A stretch of DNA of 64,000 nucleotides from Pseudomonadota bacterium (GCA_023389155.1 JAEWEV010000021.1:1-64000); one strand, 5' to 3'. Positions 26,020 to 34,717 are shown, counted from the first letter of the stretch. The notes: generated from the sequence alone by a model not told the origin. Translations and numbers: made by a program.

Positions 26020-26964
26020 TTATACGACGCGCGAGATCACTTGGCCGGACTCAAAGTAGCGGTCAAGATTGTCGACCACACGCTGGCTCATTTTTCTACG
26101 GGTTTCCACGGTAGCGCTGGCAGAATGCGGCATAAGCGTCACGCGTTTGTGTGTTCGCAGTGCCGCGGGGACATCCGGTTCGTGTTCAAATACATCCAGC
26201 GCGGCAAAACCCAGTTTATCTTCCAGCAGCAGTTCAGTCATCGCGGCCTCGTCAATCACGGTTCCGCGTGACACATTGACAACGGTACCTTTCGGTCCCA
26301 GCGCAAGCAGAACTTCCCGATTGATCAGATGATGCGTTGACGGCCCGCCAACGCAGGTCAGCACCAGATAATCTGCCCACTCCGCCAATGCAGTGAGCGA
26401 CGCCTCATACCCGTAAGAGACATCGTCACGGGCCTTGCGGTTGTGATAACGAATCTCGCAGTCAAACCCAGTCATGCGGCGCGCAACGGCAGAGCCGATG
26501 CCACCCAGACCGACAATCCCGACGCGCTTGCCGGAAACGCTTTGCGCCAGCGGAAACGCCCCTTCAACTGGCCAGCGGCCTTCTCGCACATATTGATCGC
26601 CCCACACCAGCTGTCTGGCGCTTCCGAGCAGCAGACACACCGCAAGGTCGGCCACGCAATCATTAAGCACATCAGGTGTGTTGCCCAGCTGTATTCCCCG
26701 TTTTTTCAGTTCGCCAGCATCAATCGTGTCATATCCGACGCCGAAACTGCTCACCACACCCAGATCCGGCAGGCTGTCAAGCCATTCGTTTTTCAGGCCA
26801 TGTCCGGCAGTGGTCACCAGTCCGCGCACCTGCTTGCCATTTTCGGCCAGAAATGCAAGGGGGTCCTTCTGTTCCCATAGCTTGATGATGTCGTAGTTGT
26901 TCTGCAGATGCTCGTTAACCAGTGGTGTCCCACTGGCAACCTGAACGATTTTTGTCTTGGCCAT
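26020..26964 (-). CDS. NAD(P)-dependent 2-hydroxyacid dehydrogenase (hydroxypyruvate/glyoxylate reductase-like)
   Basis: A 314-residue D-2-hydroxyacid dehydrogenase. The nucleotide motif is GKRVGIVGLGGIGSAVARRM; the substrate arginine is in VVNVSRGTVIDE, and the acid/base pair is the Glu of DVFEHEPDVPAAL and the His of VTLMPHSAS. It resembles glyoxylate/hydroxypyruvate reductases of the GhrB group. The ATG at 26964 has a very strong GGAGGG ribosome site; the longer in-frame start lacks one. Divergent from lysC. Confidence 0.9.
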   Translation of the reverse strand: MAKTKIVQVASGTPLVNEHLQNNYDIIKLWEQKDPLAFLAENGKQVRGLVTTAGHGLKNEWLDSLPDLGVVSSFGVGYDTIDAGELKKRGIQLGNTPDVLNDCVADLAVCLLLGSARQLVWGDQYVREGRWPVEGAFPLAQSVSGKRVGIVGLGGIGSAVARRMTGFDCEIRYHNRKARDDVSYGYEASLTALAEWADYLVLTCVGGPSTHHLINREVLLALGPKGTVVNVSRGTVIDEAAMTELLLEDKLGFAALDVFEHEPDVPAALRTHKRVTLMPHSASATVETRRKMSQRVVDNLDRYFESGQVISRVV

Positions 26965-27184
26965 ATGCCCTCCTTGAATAAATATGTGTGGCGATGAAAG
27001 GGAGAATACCACGAGTGTGATCACGTTACCGCGAATGGAGATTCGCAGTGATTACGGGACGGATATCGACTCCCATCCGGAACATGGAATACCGCGCAAG
27101 TTGGCGTTTTCCCTGAATAAAAGTGTTACTCGTTGTAGAATATCTGGTTACTCCCGGGATCGGGCAACTTTTATTGCAAATTCG

Positions 27185-28447
27185 ATGTCTCTTATAGTCC
27201 ACAAATACGGCGGAACCTCCATGGGCTCCGTTGAACGAATCAGGAATGTTGCGAAACGCGTAGCCAAGTGGCATAACGCCGGTCATCAGGTTGTTGTTGT
27301 GCCTTCGGCCATGTCCGGCGAAACCAACCGTCTGCTGGGTCTGGCCAAGGAAATTTCCCAGCAGCCCGATGGCCGGGAGCTGGACATGCTTGCCGCGACC
27401 GGAGAACAGGCCAGCAGCGCCCTGCTTGCCCTGGCTCTTCAGGCAGAAGGAATCAAGGCCCGCAGCTACACGGGTTGGCAGGTACCTGTCAGAACCGATT
27501 CCTCCTATACCAAAGCACGAATCAAATCGATCGAAGACAAGCGTATCAAGGCAGATCTGGATGACGGTCGCGTAGTTATCGTAACCGGCTTCCAGGGCAT
27601 CGATCCCGAGGGTCACATCACCACACTGGGCCGTGGCGGTTCTGATACGTCCGCCGTTGCCGTTGCTGCCGCCATCGGTGCCGATGAATGTCTTATCTAC
27701 ACCGATGTCGATGGGGTCTACACCACCGATCCGCGTGTAGTACCCGAAGCCCGCCGCCTGGCCGTTATTTCTTTCGAAGAAATGCTAGAAATGGCGTCGC
27801 TGGGCTCCAAAGTGCTGCAAATCCGCTCGGTGGAATTTGCCGGCAAATACAAAGTGCCGCTACGCGTCCTGTCATCACTTACTGACCCTGCCATCCCGCT
27901 GCAGGAAGAAAAAAAGTCGGGAACGTTAATTACTTTTGAGGAAGATTCAAAAATGGAATCCGCTGTCATTTCCGGTATCGCCTTCAGCCGCGATGAAGCC
28001 AAACTGACGTTGCTGGGTGTACCTGACAAACCCGGTGTTGCCTACGCCATTCTTGGGCCTGTGGCAAAAGCCAATATCGACGTCGACATGATCATCCAGA
28101 ACCAGTCAGTAGATGGCACCACCGACTTTTCTTTCACCGTGAACCGCAACGAATTCAAGCGCGCTACCGATCTGCTGAAAGATACCATTCTGCCTGCCGT
28201 TGGGGCCCGCGAAGTCGTCACCGACGACAAAGTGTGCAAAGTATCCATCGTGGGTATTGGCATGCGTTCCCACGCCGGTGTTGCCAGCCAGATGTTCAGC
28301 ACCCTGGCACAGGAAGGCGTCAATATCCAGATGATCAGCACCAGCGAAATCAAAACCTCGGTTCTGATTGACGACAAATACATGGAACTGGCTGTTCGCG
28401 CCCTGCATAAAGCTTTCGGGCTGGACCAGGAAGCCGAGCAGGCCTGA
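27185..28447 (+). CDS. lysC: Aspartokinase (alpha subunit; also encodes a beta subunit in frame)
   Basis: A 420-residue aspartokinase that phosphorylates aspartate, the first step to lysine, threonine, methionine and diaminopimelate. The kinase domain starts with VHKYGGTSMGSVERI and has TLGRGGSDTSAVAVAAA and TDVDGVYTTDPR. From about residue 265 on there are two ACT regulatory domains (KLTLLGVPDKPGVA and VSIVGIGMRSHAGVASQMF), the Pseudomonas/Corynebacterium type feedback-inhibited by lysine plus threonine. The start at 27185 is the family start; the ribosome site is weak. A second start at 27953 with GAGGAAG probably gives the separate beta subunit. Confidence 0.96.
   Translation: MSLIVHKYGGTSMGSVERIRNVAKRVAKWHNAGHQVVVVPSAMSGETNRLLGLAKEISQQPDGRELDMLAATGEQASSALLALALQAEGIKARSYTGWQVPVRTDSSYTKARIKSIEDKRIKADLDDGRVVIVTGFQGIDPEGHITTLGRGGSDTSAVAVAAAIGADECLIYTDVDGVYTTDPRVVPEARRLAVISFEEMLEMASLGSKVLQIRSVEFAGKYKVPLRVLSSLTDPAIPLQEEKKSGTLITFEEDSKMESAVISGIAFSRDEAKLTLLGVPDKPGVAYAILGPVAKANIDVDMIIQNQSVDGTTDFSFTVNRNEFKRATDLLKDTILPAVGAREVVTDDKVCKVSIVGIGMRSHAGVASQMFSTLAQEGVNIQMISTSEIKTSVLIDDKYMELAVRALHKAFGLDQEAEQA
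27953..28447 (+). CDS. Aspartokinase beta subunit (internal start within lysC)
   Basis: In frame inside lysC, ATG at 27953 is preceded by GAGGAAG with 8 bp spacing and gives a 164-residue protein (MESAVISGIAFSRDEAKLTL onward) holding only the ACT domains. Such an in-frame overlapping beta subunit is established for alpha2beta2 aspartokinases of Corynebacterium and Bacillus. Its use here is inferred from the good ribosome site. Confidence 0.6.
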   Translation: MESAVISGIAFSRDEAKLTLLGVPDKPGVAYAILGPVAKANIDVDMIIQNQSVDGTTDFSFTVNRNEFKRATDLLKDTILPAVGAREVVTDDKVCKVSIVGIGMRSHAGVASQMFSTLAQEGVNIQMISTSEIKTSVLIDDKYMELAVRALHKAFGLDQEAEQA

Positions 28448-28470
28448 TAAGGCCTCATGCGCAGCGCCGT

Positions 28471-28492
28471 GACCGGACCGGATCGTCCGGTC
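28471..28492 (+). terminator. Hairpin downstream of lysC
   Basis: Perfect 8-bp stem GACCGGAC / GTCCGGTC with a 6-nt loop, 23 bp after the stop. No T tract, so termination strength is uncertain. Confidence 0.4.
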
Positions 28493-28625
28493 TGGCGTTG
28501 CGGTCGCCAGGATCTCTTGTATAGCGTGGCTGCAACACACGGGTGGACTGTGAAAAAGTTGCGGGTTGATTGAGCGAATTTTCTGGCAGACATGGCAAAA
28601 TCCATGTTAGAATCTCGGATTGTTC

Positions 28626-28719
28626 GGAGACGTGGCCGAGAGGCTGAAGGCACTTCCCTGCTAAGGAAGCATGTGGGCTAAAACCTGCATCGAGGGTTCG
28701 AATCCCTCCGTCTCCGCCA
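28626..28719 (+). tRNA. tRNA-Ser(GCT)
   Basis: A 94-nt class II tRNA including an encoded CCA. Acceptor stem GGAGACG / CGTCTCC is perfect. The anticodon arm TTCCCTGCTAAGGAA shows anticodon GCT (serine AGC/AGU codons). A long variable arm follows (GCATGTGGGC..), and the T arm is GAGGGTTCGAATCCCTC. Confidence 0.97.
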
Positions 28720-28733
28720 AAAACACCTAAAAG

Positions 28734-28757
28734 CCCTTGAATTTCAAGGGTTTTTTT
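28734..28757 (+). terminator. Terminator after tRNA-Ser
   Basis: CCCTTGAA / TTCAAGGG stem with a minimal loop, followed by seven T. It also separates the tRNA from the convergent bio operon. Confidence 0.85.
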
Positions 28758-28781
28758 ATTTTACCTGTCGGCTTCTTTCAG

Positions 28782-30098
28782 TTAACCTTCCCGCAAGACC
28801 TCTGCAATCACCTCGTACGCTGCCAGCAGCTCCTCGTCCGGGACGACATAGGGTGGCAGCAAGTACACGCTGCGTCCGATAGGACGAATCAGCAAACCTT
28901 TGTCCAGAAAGCGCTGATGCAGCTGTTCCCCTGTACGTAATTCGGACCGGGGAAGATCAAAGGCAGCAACGGTCCCCGTCACCCGGACCCGCTCCACGGC
29001 CGGCGCCTCGAGCTGCAACTTGCGCATTCCCTGCTGATGGCAGTCAAACAAACGTTGCAGCGCACGCGTCGTTTCTTCTGCGACAAGCAGCTTTAGGGAA
29101 GTCACCGCCGCCGCACATGCCAGCGGGTTGGCGGTGTAAGAGTGGCCGTGGGAAAAAGCCCGATCCGCTTTATCCGACAGAAACGCCTGGTAGATCGCAT
29201 CACTGGTGATGGTTAATGCCAAGGGCAGAAAGCCGCCGGTGATTCCCTTGGATACGCACAAAAAATCGGGCACCACCGCAGCCTGTTCGAAAGCGAAGCG
29301 CGTACCGGTACGACCGAAACCTGTCATCACTTCATCAAAAATCACCAGCGTGTCATATTTGCGCGCTAATAACGTGGCCTGGGCAATAAATTCAGGCCGA
29401 CACATGCGCATACCGGCGGCTCCCTGCACCAGCGGCTCTACAATCATTGCCGCCACCTGCCCTTCGTGCTGCGACAGCATTTTTTCCAGCGCCGTCAACG
29501 CCAACTGCTCACGCGTTTCCACCTCGTCATCATCCAGCCAGGTTTGTGCAAAAGGCACGACGAGCGTGTCGAAGAAGAACGAACGGAAGTGATCATGGTA
29601 ACCACAGTGGGCACCGACCGACATCGCGCCGACAGTGTCTCCATGATAGCCCCCTTCAAATCCGATAAACAGCTTGCGGTCCTGCGAGAACCTGTTTTTC
29701 CAATACTGATGCGCCATTTTCAGCGCCACCTCGACTGCAGTCGAACCGTTGTCCGAAAAAAAGAACTTCCCGAGCTGCGCCGGCAGGATGCCGCCCAGAG
29801 CCTCACAAAGCTGCACCGCGGGTTCATGCGTACATCCGGCAAAAAGAACGTGTTCAAGCGTGCCAGCCTGTCTTGCAATACTGTCTGCGATCTGCGGGCA
29901 TCCGTGTCCAAACAGATTCACCCACCAACTCGATACCAGGTCCAGATAGGCCTTGTTGTCAGTGCCGTAAAGCCAGGGGCCACGACCGCGCGAGATCGCC
30001 AGACGCGGGCCTGCGGTCTGTTCCTGCGTAAACGGATGCCAGATCAATGCCTTGTCTCGCTCAACCAGGGTAAGTGACGATGCCATCTCCTGTTTCAT
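28782..30098 (-). CDS. bioA: Adenosylmethionine-8-amino-7-oxononanoate aminotransferase
   Basis: A 438-residue class III aminotransferase that makes 7,8-diaminopelargonate using SAM as amino donor. The BioA start KALIWHPFTQ is present, and LVSSWWVNLFGHGCPQ is specific for BioA. Cofactor motifs are FFSDNGSTAVEVALKMA, IFDEVMTGFGRTGTRFAFEQ (Asp) and the Schiff-base Lys in CVSKGITGGFLPLALT. The ATG overlaps the bioD stop (ATGA). Last gene of bioFDA, converging on tRNA-Ser. Confidence 0.97.
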   Translation of the reverse strand: MKQEMASSLTLVERDKALIWHPFTQEQTAGPRLAISRGRGPWLYGTDNKAYLDLVSSWWVNLFGHGCPQIADSIARQAGTLEHVLFAGCTHEPAVQLCEALGGILPAQLGKFFFSDNGSTAVEVALKMAHQYWKNRFSQDRKLFIGFEGGYHGDTVGAMSVGAHCGYHDHFRSFFFDTLVVPFAQTWLDDDEVETREQLALTALEKMLSQHEGQVAAMIVEPLVQGAAGMRMCRPEFIAQATLLARKYDTLVIFDEVMTGFGRTGTRFAFEQAAVVPDFLCVSKGITGGFLPLALTITSDAIYQAFLSDKADRAFSHGHSYTANPLACAAAVTSLKLLVAEETTRALQRLFDCHQQGMRKLQLEAPAVERVRVTGTVAAFDLPRSELRTGEQLHQRFLDKGLLIRPIGRSVYLLPPYVVPDEELLAAYEVIAEVLREG

Positions 30099-30715
30099 GA
30101 CTCACCTTCCAATGCAGCGCATAGCGCGGCCGTTGGTGTAACGCTGTCCAGCGTGGAAGCCGAAACCTCTTTTAGCAAGGGGAACTGTTGCAGCACAGCC
30201 GCCTCACCATAATCCGCGATCGTGCGCGCCAGCATCTGCGAAGATTCACCATTCAGGATGACCCCCATTATCCGTATTCGCCGTGATCGTAATGCCGCGA
30301 GTGTCAAAAGCGTGTGATTGAGCGTTCCCAGCCGCGTCGATGCAACAAGCAATACCGGCAGCGCAAGGGATGTGATCAGGTCGATCATCATATAACCTGC
30401 ACCCAGTGGAACCATCACACCACCTGCCCCTTCCACCACCAGTCGCGACGCATCAGGCAAACGGATATCGGCAAGCGAAAGGTGTCGTCCTTCCAGTTCC
30501 GCGGCATAATGCGGGGAAGCCGGTACCCGCAGTCGGTAGGACTCCGGATGGATGTGGCAGTCGGCATAACGGCCCACCCGTTCGCTATCGGTGGCCGGAT
30601 CAACTCCTGCCTGTACAGGCTTGAAATAGTCCAGATTAAACTGACGGCACAACCAGGCTGACACAACCGTCTTACCAACATCGGTATCGGTCCCCGTGAC
30701 AAAGACTCGCATCAC
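30095..30715 (-). CDS. bioD: ATP-dependent dethiobiotin synthetase
   Basis: A 206-residue P-loop enzyme closing the ureido ring of dethiobiotin with CO2 and ATP. The N-terminal P-loop is FVTGTDTDVGKTVVSAWL with the catalytic Lys in YFKPVQAG; the substrate/Mg acidic residue is in LVVEGAGGVMVPLG. ATGA overlaps on both sides (with bioF and bioA) show tight translational coupling. Slightly shorter than E. coli BioD (225). Confidence 0.95.
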   Translation of the reverse strand: MMRVFVTGTDTDVGKTVVSAWLCRQFNLDYFKPVQAGVDPATDSERVGRYADCHIHPESYRLRVPASPHYAAELEGRHLSLADIRLPDASRLVVEGAGGVMVPLGAGYMMIDLITSLALPVLLVASTRLGTLNHTLLTLAALRSRRIRIMGVILNGESSQMLARTIADYGEAAVLQQFPLLKEVSASTLDSVTPTAALCAALEGES

Positions 30716-31875
30716 AGGCTCCCTGATAATTCACAAGACATATGCTTCATGATAGCCTGCGAAAGCCACGTAACACTGCTTGAATCATGCTGGGCACCAA
30801 GGGCAATTCGCAATCGTGACGTACCGGTAGGAACCGTAGGAGGCCTGATGGCGCAGACCAGAACATTGTCCTGATGCAAGGCATTTTTCAGGGCCAGCGT
30901 ATCGATTTCCTGCGTCAGACACACCGGAACAATATTGCTGCCATCACCCAATACCGTCATACCCTGGGCTCGCAACTGTCGGCGCAGCATCTGCGCCAGG
31001 TCAAACAGACGCTGTCGTTGCGCTTCAAGCCCTGGAAGCATTTTCCAGGCTTCGTATGCTGCCGCGACCGTCATGGGCGACGGCGCCGTTGAATAGATAA
31101 ACCCGGCAGTGCGGTTCATCACAAACTGCTTCAAGCCGTGGGTGCAGGCAATATAGGCACCTTGCCCGCCAATCGCCTTGCTAAACGTCCCCATCACCAA
31201 ATGTGGCACACCGGATAAATCCACCGAAGTGGAGAGGCCGTATCCTTGCGGACCGTAAAGTCCGGTAGCATGCGCCTCATCCAGATACAGAAAGCAGTCA
31301 AAAGCGGCAGCCACTTGCACCAGGTCGGCAAGGGGGAGAAGATCCCCCTCCATGCCATGGACGGTTTCGGCAACAATAAAAGCAGGACGCGAGTCAACGC
31401 GATGCGCCTGTAATTTACGGCGCAGATCGTCCATATCATTATGTTCATACAGCACATAATCGGCGCCAGACAGAAACAGCGCGTTATACAGACTGGAATG
31501 ATTGAGTCGGTCAAAAAACACCAGTGGCGCTTCTGGCAGCACTCGCTTGCCCAACAGACTGGCCAGGACGGTCATGTTAGCCTGATATCCGGTACTGAAA
31601 ATCAGCGCAGCTTCGGTCCCCTTGTCACGAGCGATCTGCTGCTCGAAGGATTCGATCAGACTGTTATTTCCCGACAGAAGACGAGAACCCGTAGACCCTA
31701 CACCCCATTCTTTTGCAGCGGTAATCGCTGCATCTATTACACCGGGATGCCGGCTCAGTCCGAGGTAATCATTGCTGGAAAAGTCGTGCAATACGGCGGC
31801 ATCTGTCGCAGGCAATGTGCGAAGCCGGTTTCTGGCTGCCTGGGCATTGCAGTACTGTTCATAAAATTGATACAT
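30712..31875 (-). CDS. bioF: 8-Amino-7-oxononanoate synthase
   Basis: A 387-residue alpha-oxoamine synthase condensing pimeloyl-ACP/CoA with alanine. Visible motifs are DFSSNDYLGLSRHP, GSTGSRLLSGNN, the substrate-stacking His in VAETVHGMEGDL, YLDEAHATGLYGPQG and the PLP lysine in GTFSKAIGGQGAYI. The ATG at 31875 has AGGTG about 9 bp upstream; a start 45 bp earlier is possible. First gene of bioFDA. No bioC/bioH or bioB is in the window. Confidence 0.95.
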   Translation of the reverse strand: MYQFYEQYCNAQAARNRLRTLPATDAAVLHDFSSNDYLGLSRHPGVIDAAITAAKEWGVGSTGSRLLSGNNSLIESFEQQIARDKGTEAALIFSTGYQANMTVLASLLGKRVLPEAPLVFFDRLNHSSLYNALFLSGADYVLYEHNDMDDLRRKLQAHRVDSRPAFIVAETVHGMEGDLLPLADLVQVAAAFDCFLYLDEAHATGLYGPQGYGLSTSVDLSGVPHLVMGTFSKAIGGQGAYIACTHGLKQFVMNRTAGFIYSTAPSPMTVAAAYEAWKMLPGLEAQRQRLFDLAQMLRRQLRAQGMTVLGDGSNIVPVCLTQEIDTLALKNALHQDNVLVCAIRPPTVPTGTSRLRIALGAQHDSSSVTWLSQAIMKHMSCELSGSL

Positions 31876-31912
31876 GGAATCACACCTGTCATTTCTGTCG
31901 CAAATAGGATGT

Positions 31913-31928
31913 CCCGGCACATGCCGGG
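31913..31928. promoter_or_regulatory. Inverted repeat in the bioF leader/promoter
   Basis: CCCGGCA and TGCCGGG flank a 2-bp centre, 38 bp upstream of the bioF ATG. It could be an operator or a leader hairpin; it does not match the BioR half-site pattern. Confidence 0.4.
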
Positions 31929-32309
31929 CCTAAAGAGCAAAGGCGACGTTAAGGCATCATTCTAGAAAAACTGGTGCAAAATTGAAATTTTAAAAACCCT
32001 GCCAGATGACGACAATATAAAAGAAGAAGCATGATGTTGGGCGAAAAGCGAGCTTTCCGATCTGACGATTTGCGGTCACATTGAACACGTTATGCAAGCG
32101 CTTAGCCTTTCGGCATTGCGTTCTGACGTATCCTGGTCTGGCTGAATCTGCTACGCAAGTTAATTTCTGCAATCTGCGAGGCGCTAGTATCTTGCCGGCG
32201 CCTCGCAGATCGTTTATTGTCTAATCATCACCGTTAAGCCGCCAGCAGAATTGCCGACAGGCCATGCTGATACGGCCCCCGCAGCGCTTATCACTTTTGA
32301 AATACTTAT
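31929..32309. other. Gene-free stretch with a 12-bp hairpin
   Basis: No supported gene. ATCTGCGAGGCG (32172-32183) pairs perfectly with CGCCTCGCAGAT (32199-32210) around a 15-nt loop, followed by CGTTTATTGT, possibly a terminator of an unseen short transcript. The minus-strand open frame 31990-32172 looks non-coding. Confidence 0.5.
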
Positions 32310-32951
32310 ATGTATAACCCGTCTCACTTTCGCTGCACCAATCATCAGGAAATCACTAACCTGATTCGCAACTTTCCGCTGGGACTGCTGATTTCAAACG
32401 GACAGGAAGGCATTCAAGCCAGTCCCCTGCCCTTTCTCTATTTTCCCGAAGAGGGGGAACACGGCGTATTGCGTGCCCATTTGGCCAGAGCGAACCCGCA
32501 CTGGAGAAGCTTTGAACAGGCCAGTACCTGTCTCGTCGTATTTCAGGGTGAGCACGGCTACATCTCGCCATCCTGGTATGCAAGCAAGGCCAGCACTCAT
32601 CAGGTCGTGCCAACCTGGAACTACGCCATGGTGCAAATGCATGGTACCGTCAGAATCACCGATGACCCCGACTGGCTGCAAAGTCAGATCAGCGCACTGA
32701 CTGCACAGCAGGAAAGCGGCATGCAGCAACCCTGGCAGGTTACCGATGCGCCGCAGGAATTCATTGAGCGCCAGAAACGAGCTATCGTCGGGCTGGAGAT
32801 CACTGTTTCCCGTGTCGAAGGCAAATGGAAGATGAGTCAGAACCGCAGCGCAGCCGACCAGTCCGGTGTGATTGCCGGATTAGACCAAGACCTCGGACCG
32901 GAACGTAATACCGCACTCGCGCGCGCAATGGAAAAATCGCGCAAAGCATGA
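32310..32951 (+). CDS. PaiB-like FMN-binding negative transcriptional regulator family protein
   Basis: A 213-residue member of the PaiB/FMN-binding split-barrel family. The typical start MYNPSHF, the block ASPLPFLYFPEEGEHGVLRAHLARANPHW and the signature GEHGYISPSWYASK with VPTWNYAMVQMHG are all present, and the end WKMSQNRSAADQSGVIAGL is diagnostic. In Bacillus, PaiB affects sporulation and protease gene expression; in proteobacteria its role is unknown and may be enzymatic. Convergent with the following GNAT gene. Confidence 0.92.
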   Translation: MYNPSHFRCTNHQEITNLIRNFPLGLLISNGQEGIQASPLPFLYFPEEGEHGVLRAHLARANPHWRSFEQASTCLVVFQGEHGYISPSWYASKASTHQVVPTWNYAMVQMHGTVRITDDPDWLQSQISALTAQQESGMQQPWQVTDAPQEFIERQKRAIVGLEITVSRVEGKWKMSQNRSAADQSGVIAGLDQDLGPERNTALARAMEKSRKA

Positions 32952-33086
32952 AAATCGGGGACACAAGATAGGATTCTATATTAGCGAATTGATATGGCAT
33001 CTGTAGTACTCATGATGGTGCATGACAATGACGCACGGTATGCAATTCCCGGCGTTTGTCCATGCCCCCTCTCCCCCCGAGAAGCA

Positions 33087-33536
33087 TCACTCGATAAAGA
33101 TCCGATACTGAACAAAGTCGGTCTTGTCCGCGATCTGGTTATACAGCGTCTGTGCTGCATCATTGCCCTCGCGCGTCGTCCAGTAAAGCCAGTCATAACC
33201 ATTTGACGCAGCGAACCGTTGCGCCTGCTCGACCAGCTGGCGAGCCAGGCCATTCTGACGATGTGCTTTGGCAACAAACAGATCATTCAGGTAAAGGCGA
33301 TTTTTGATCGACCACGTTGAGCGATGGCCGATCAGATGTGCAAAGCCGGCTACCTGTCTGTCACGAACGGCAACCAGCGCATGCATAGGCTCTTTTTCGT
33401 CCAGAAAACGCTGCCACGTTATCTTCGTGATTGCCGGGTCCTCCCGTTCAAAATAAAAATCCAGATAATCCCGCCATAACGGTAACCATTGTTCAAAATC
33501 TTCGGGACGTGCGAATCTGATTTCCATTTCCGGCAT
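33087..33536 (-). CDS. GNAT family N-acetyltransferase
   Basis: A 149-residue acetyltransferase starting at MPEMEIRFARPEDFEQWLPLW. The acetyl-CoA-binding loop is LFVAKAHRQNGLARQLVEQAQRFA (R-x-x-G/A pattern), preceded by strand LNDLFVA and followed by YDWLYWTTREGNDAAQTLYN, as in aminoglycoside- or polyamine-type GNATs. Substrate unknown. The ATG at 33536 or one three codons later is likely; the longer in-frame form has no ribosome site. Confidence 0.85.
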   Translation of the reverse strand: MPEMEIRFARPEDFEQWLPLWRDYLDFYFEREDPAITKITWQRFLDEKEPMHALVAVRDRQVAGFAHLIGHRSTWSIKNRLYLNDLFVAKAHRQNGLARQLVEQAQRFAASNGYDWLYWTTREGNDAAQTLYNQIADKTDFVQYRIFIE

Positions 33537-33760
33537 GTAATTTCCTGTAATAAAAAGCGTTCTGTAATGATGGTCGGCTAAACACAAGTGTAAAACTATA
33601 ACAGGTCAATTGCGGCGAGAGTTAGCCAACAATGACTGCCTTTTCATCCACCGAATTAGTGTTATCATTTAGACAGTGAAACCGGTTGGTTGCCATTCTA
33701 TCTGACACTAATCTGAATACGATATTCCTTATTAAATTTTTATTAAAGACAGGAGTTACT

Positions 33761-34330
33761 ATGAAACAGAATAGCAAGACAGACGTGAAGAAAAATTCTA
33801 AAAATCGTCTGCAACTGGACGAAGCTGCGATCGAAAGAGCCAAAGGCAGTCTGGATGATGGCGCAGTCATCACCGAAGATAATCCATGGCGTGAAGATAT
33901 TATTCGATTGCTCAACGGTGCGCTCGCTACAGAGCTGGTCTGTGTTTTGCGCTACAAGCGCCACCACTTTACCGCGACAGGGCTGGAATCCCCGGCCATT
34001 GCAGACGAGTTTCTGGTGCATGCCAATGAAGAATCCGCGCATGCAGATTCAATTGCAAAACGCATAGTGCAATTAGGCGGGGAACCGGATTTTTCTCCCG
34101 CCACACTGCTGCAACGCAGTCATGCGGACTATAACGATGACGCCGACCTGCACGATATGATCAAAGCCAATCTGATTGCCGAACGGGTTGCAATTGAATC
34201 GTATACGCAGATGATCGATCTGATTGCGGATAAGGATCCAACAACACGTCGACTTCTTGAAGGCATACTGGATGCCGAAGAAGAGCATGCCGACGAGCTG
34301 AGCGACTGGATGAGGTCTGTTGCAAAGTAA
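33761..34330 (+). CDS. Ferritin-like (bacterioferritin/Dps-related) protein
   Basis: A 189-residue four-helix di-iron protein. After a Lys/Asn-rich tail (residues 1-20), helix motifs are LLNGALATELVCVLRYKRHH, FLVHANEESAHADSIAKRI, LIAERVAIESYTQMIDLI and LEGILDAEEEHADELSDWM, giving the E...EExxH and E...ExxH iron-ligand pattern. It is likely an iron storage or oxidative-stress protein; haem-binding methionine cannot be judged. AGGAG is 5 bp upstream of the ATG. Confidence 0.88.
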   Translation: MKQNSKTDVKKNSKNRLQLDEAAIERAKGSLDDGAVITEDNPWREDIIRLLNGALATELVCVLRYKRHHFTATGLESPAIADEFLVHANEESAHADSIAKRIVQLGGEPDFSPATLLQRSHADYNDDADLHDMIKANLIAERVAIESYTQMIDLIADKDPTTRRLLEGILDAEEEHADELSDWMRSVAK

Positions 34331-34403
34331 ATAAAGATTCCAATCTGCGTGCATATTACAACTGAAAATTTTGGTAAAAAATTGTTGCAGTGAAAATTGC
34401 TCG

Positions 34404-34433
34404 TTGACAGATCTATCCGAATCGCGGATTATT
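34404..34433 (+). promoter_or_regulatory. Sigma70-like promoter of the entericidin gene
   Basis: TTGACA (34404-34409) followed after 17-18 bp by GATTAT/ATTATT, 42 bp before the ATG. Confidence 0.55.
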
Positions 34434-34474
34434 TCGCTTGTATTTCAGACCTTCCCTTTGATGGAGAATAAATC

Positions 34475-34609
34475 ATGAAAAAATTAGGACTCGTTGCTGT
34501 ACTGGTTTCTCTACTCGGCCTGGCAGCCTGCAATACTGTTTCCGGCGCAGGGCAAGATCTGCAACGTGGTGGTGCTGCAATCTCCGGCGCAGCCGATCGT
34601 CATAAATAA
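34475..34609 (+). CDS. Entericidin A/B family small lipoprotein
   Basis: A 44-residue lipoprotein, too short for many gene finders. The signal MKKLGLVAVLVSLLGLAAC has the lipobox LAAC with Cys19, and the mature part NTVSGAGQDLQRGGAAISGAA is the entericidin signature. In E. coli, EcnA/EcnB form an antidote/toxin pair inducing lysis in stationary phase; here a single copy is seen. It has GGAG 9 bp upstream, a consensus-like promoter and a terminator, so it is an autonomous gene. Confidence 0.92.
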   Translation: MKKLGLVAVLVSLLGLAACNTVSGAGQDLQRGGAAISGAADRHK

Positions 34610-34678
34610 TACAAACGAAATTGCTCTCAGGGTGCCCTGGCCCCCAGGGCTAACCCCGCCGGCATCGTTTGTCCGCGA

Positions 34679-34717
34679 AAACTGCCTCGTGCCTTTGTGC
34701 ACCAGGCAGTTTTTTTA
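34679..34717 (+). terminator. Terminator after entericidin
   Basis: AACTGCCT / AGGCAGTT stem (34680-34687 and 34704-34711) followed by a T run. An earlier GCCCTGG/CCAGGGC hairpin lies at 34634-34650. Confidence 0.8.

Noticed and set aside
26965..27184. Lysine riboswitch in front of lysC
   Set aside because: No conserved lysine-riboswitch architecture seen in the 220-bp gap, and such riboswitches are not usual in betaproteobacteria.
31990..32172. Minus-strand open frame of 60 codons upstream of bioF
   Set aside because: No ribosome site, atypical composition and it ends inside a hairpin.
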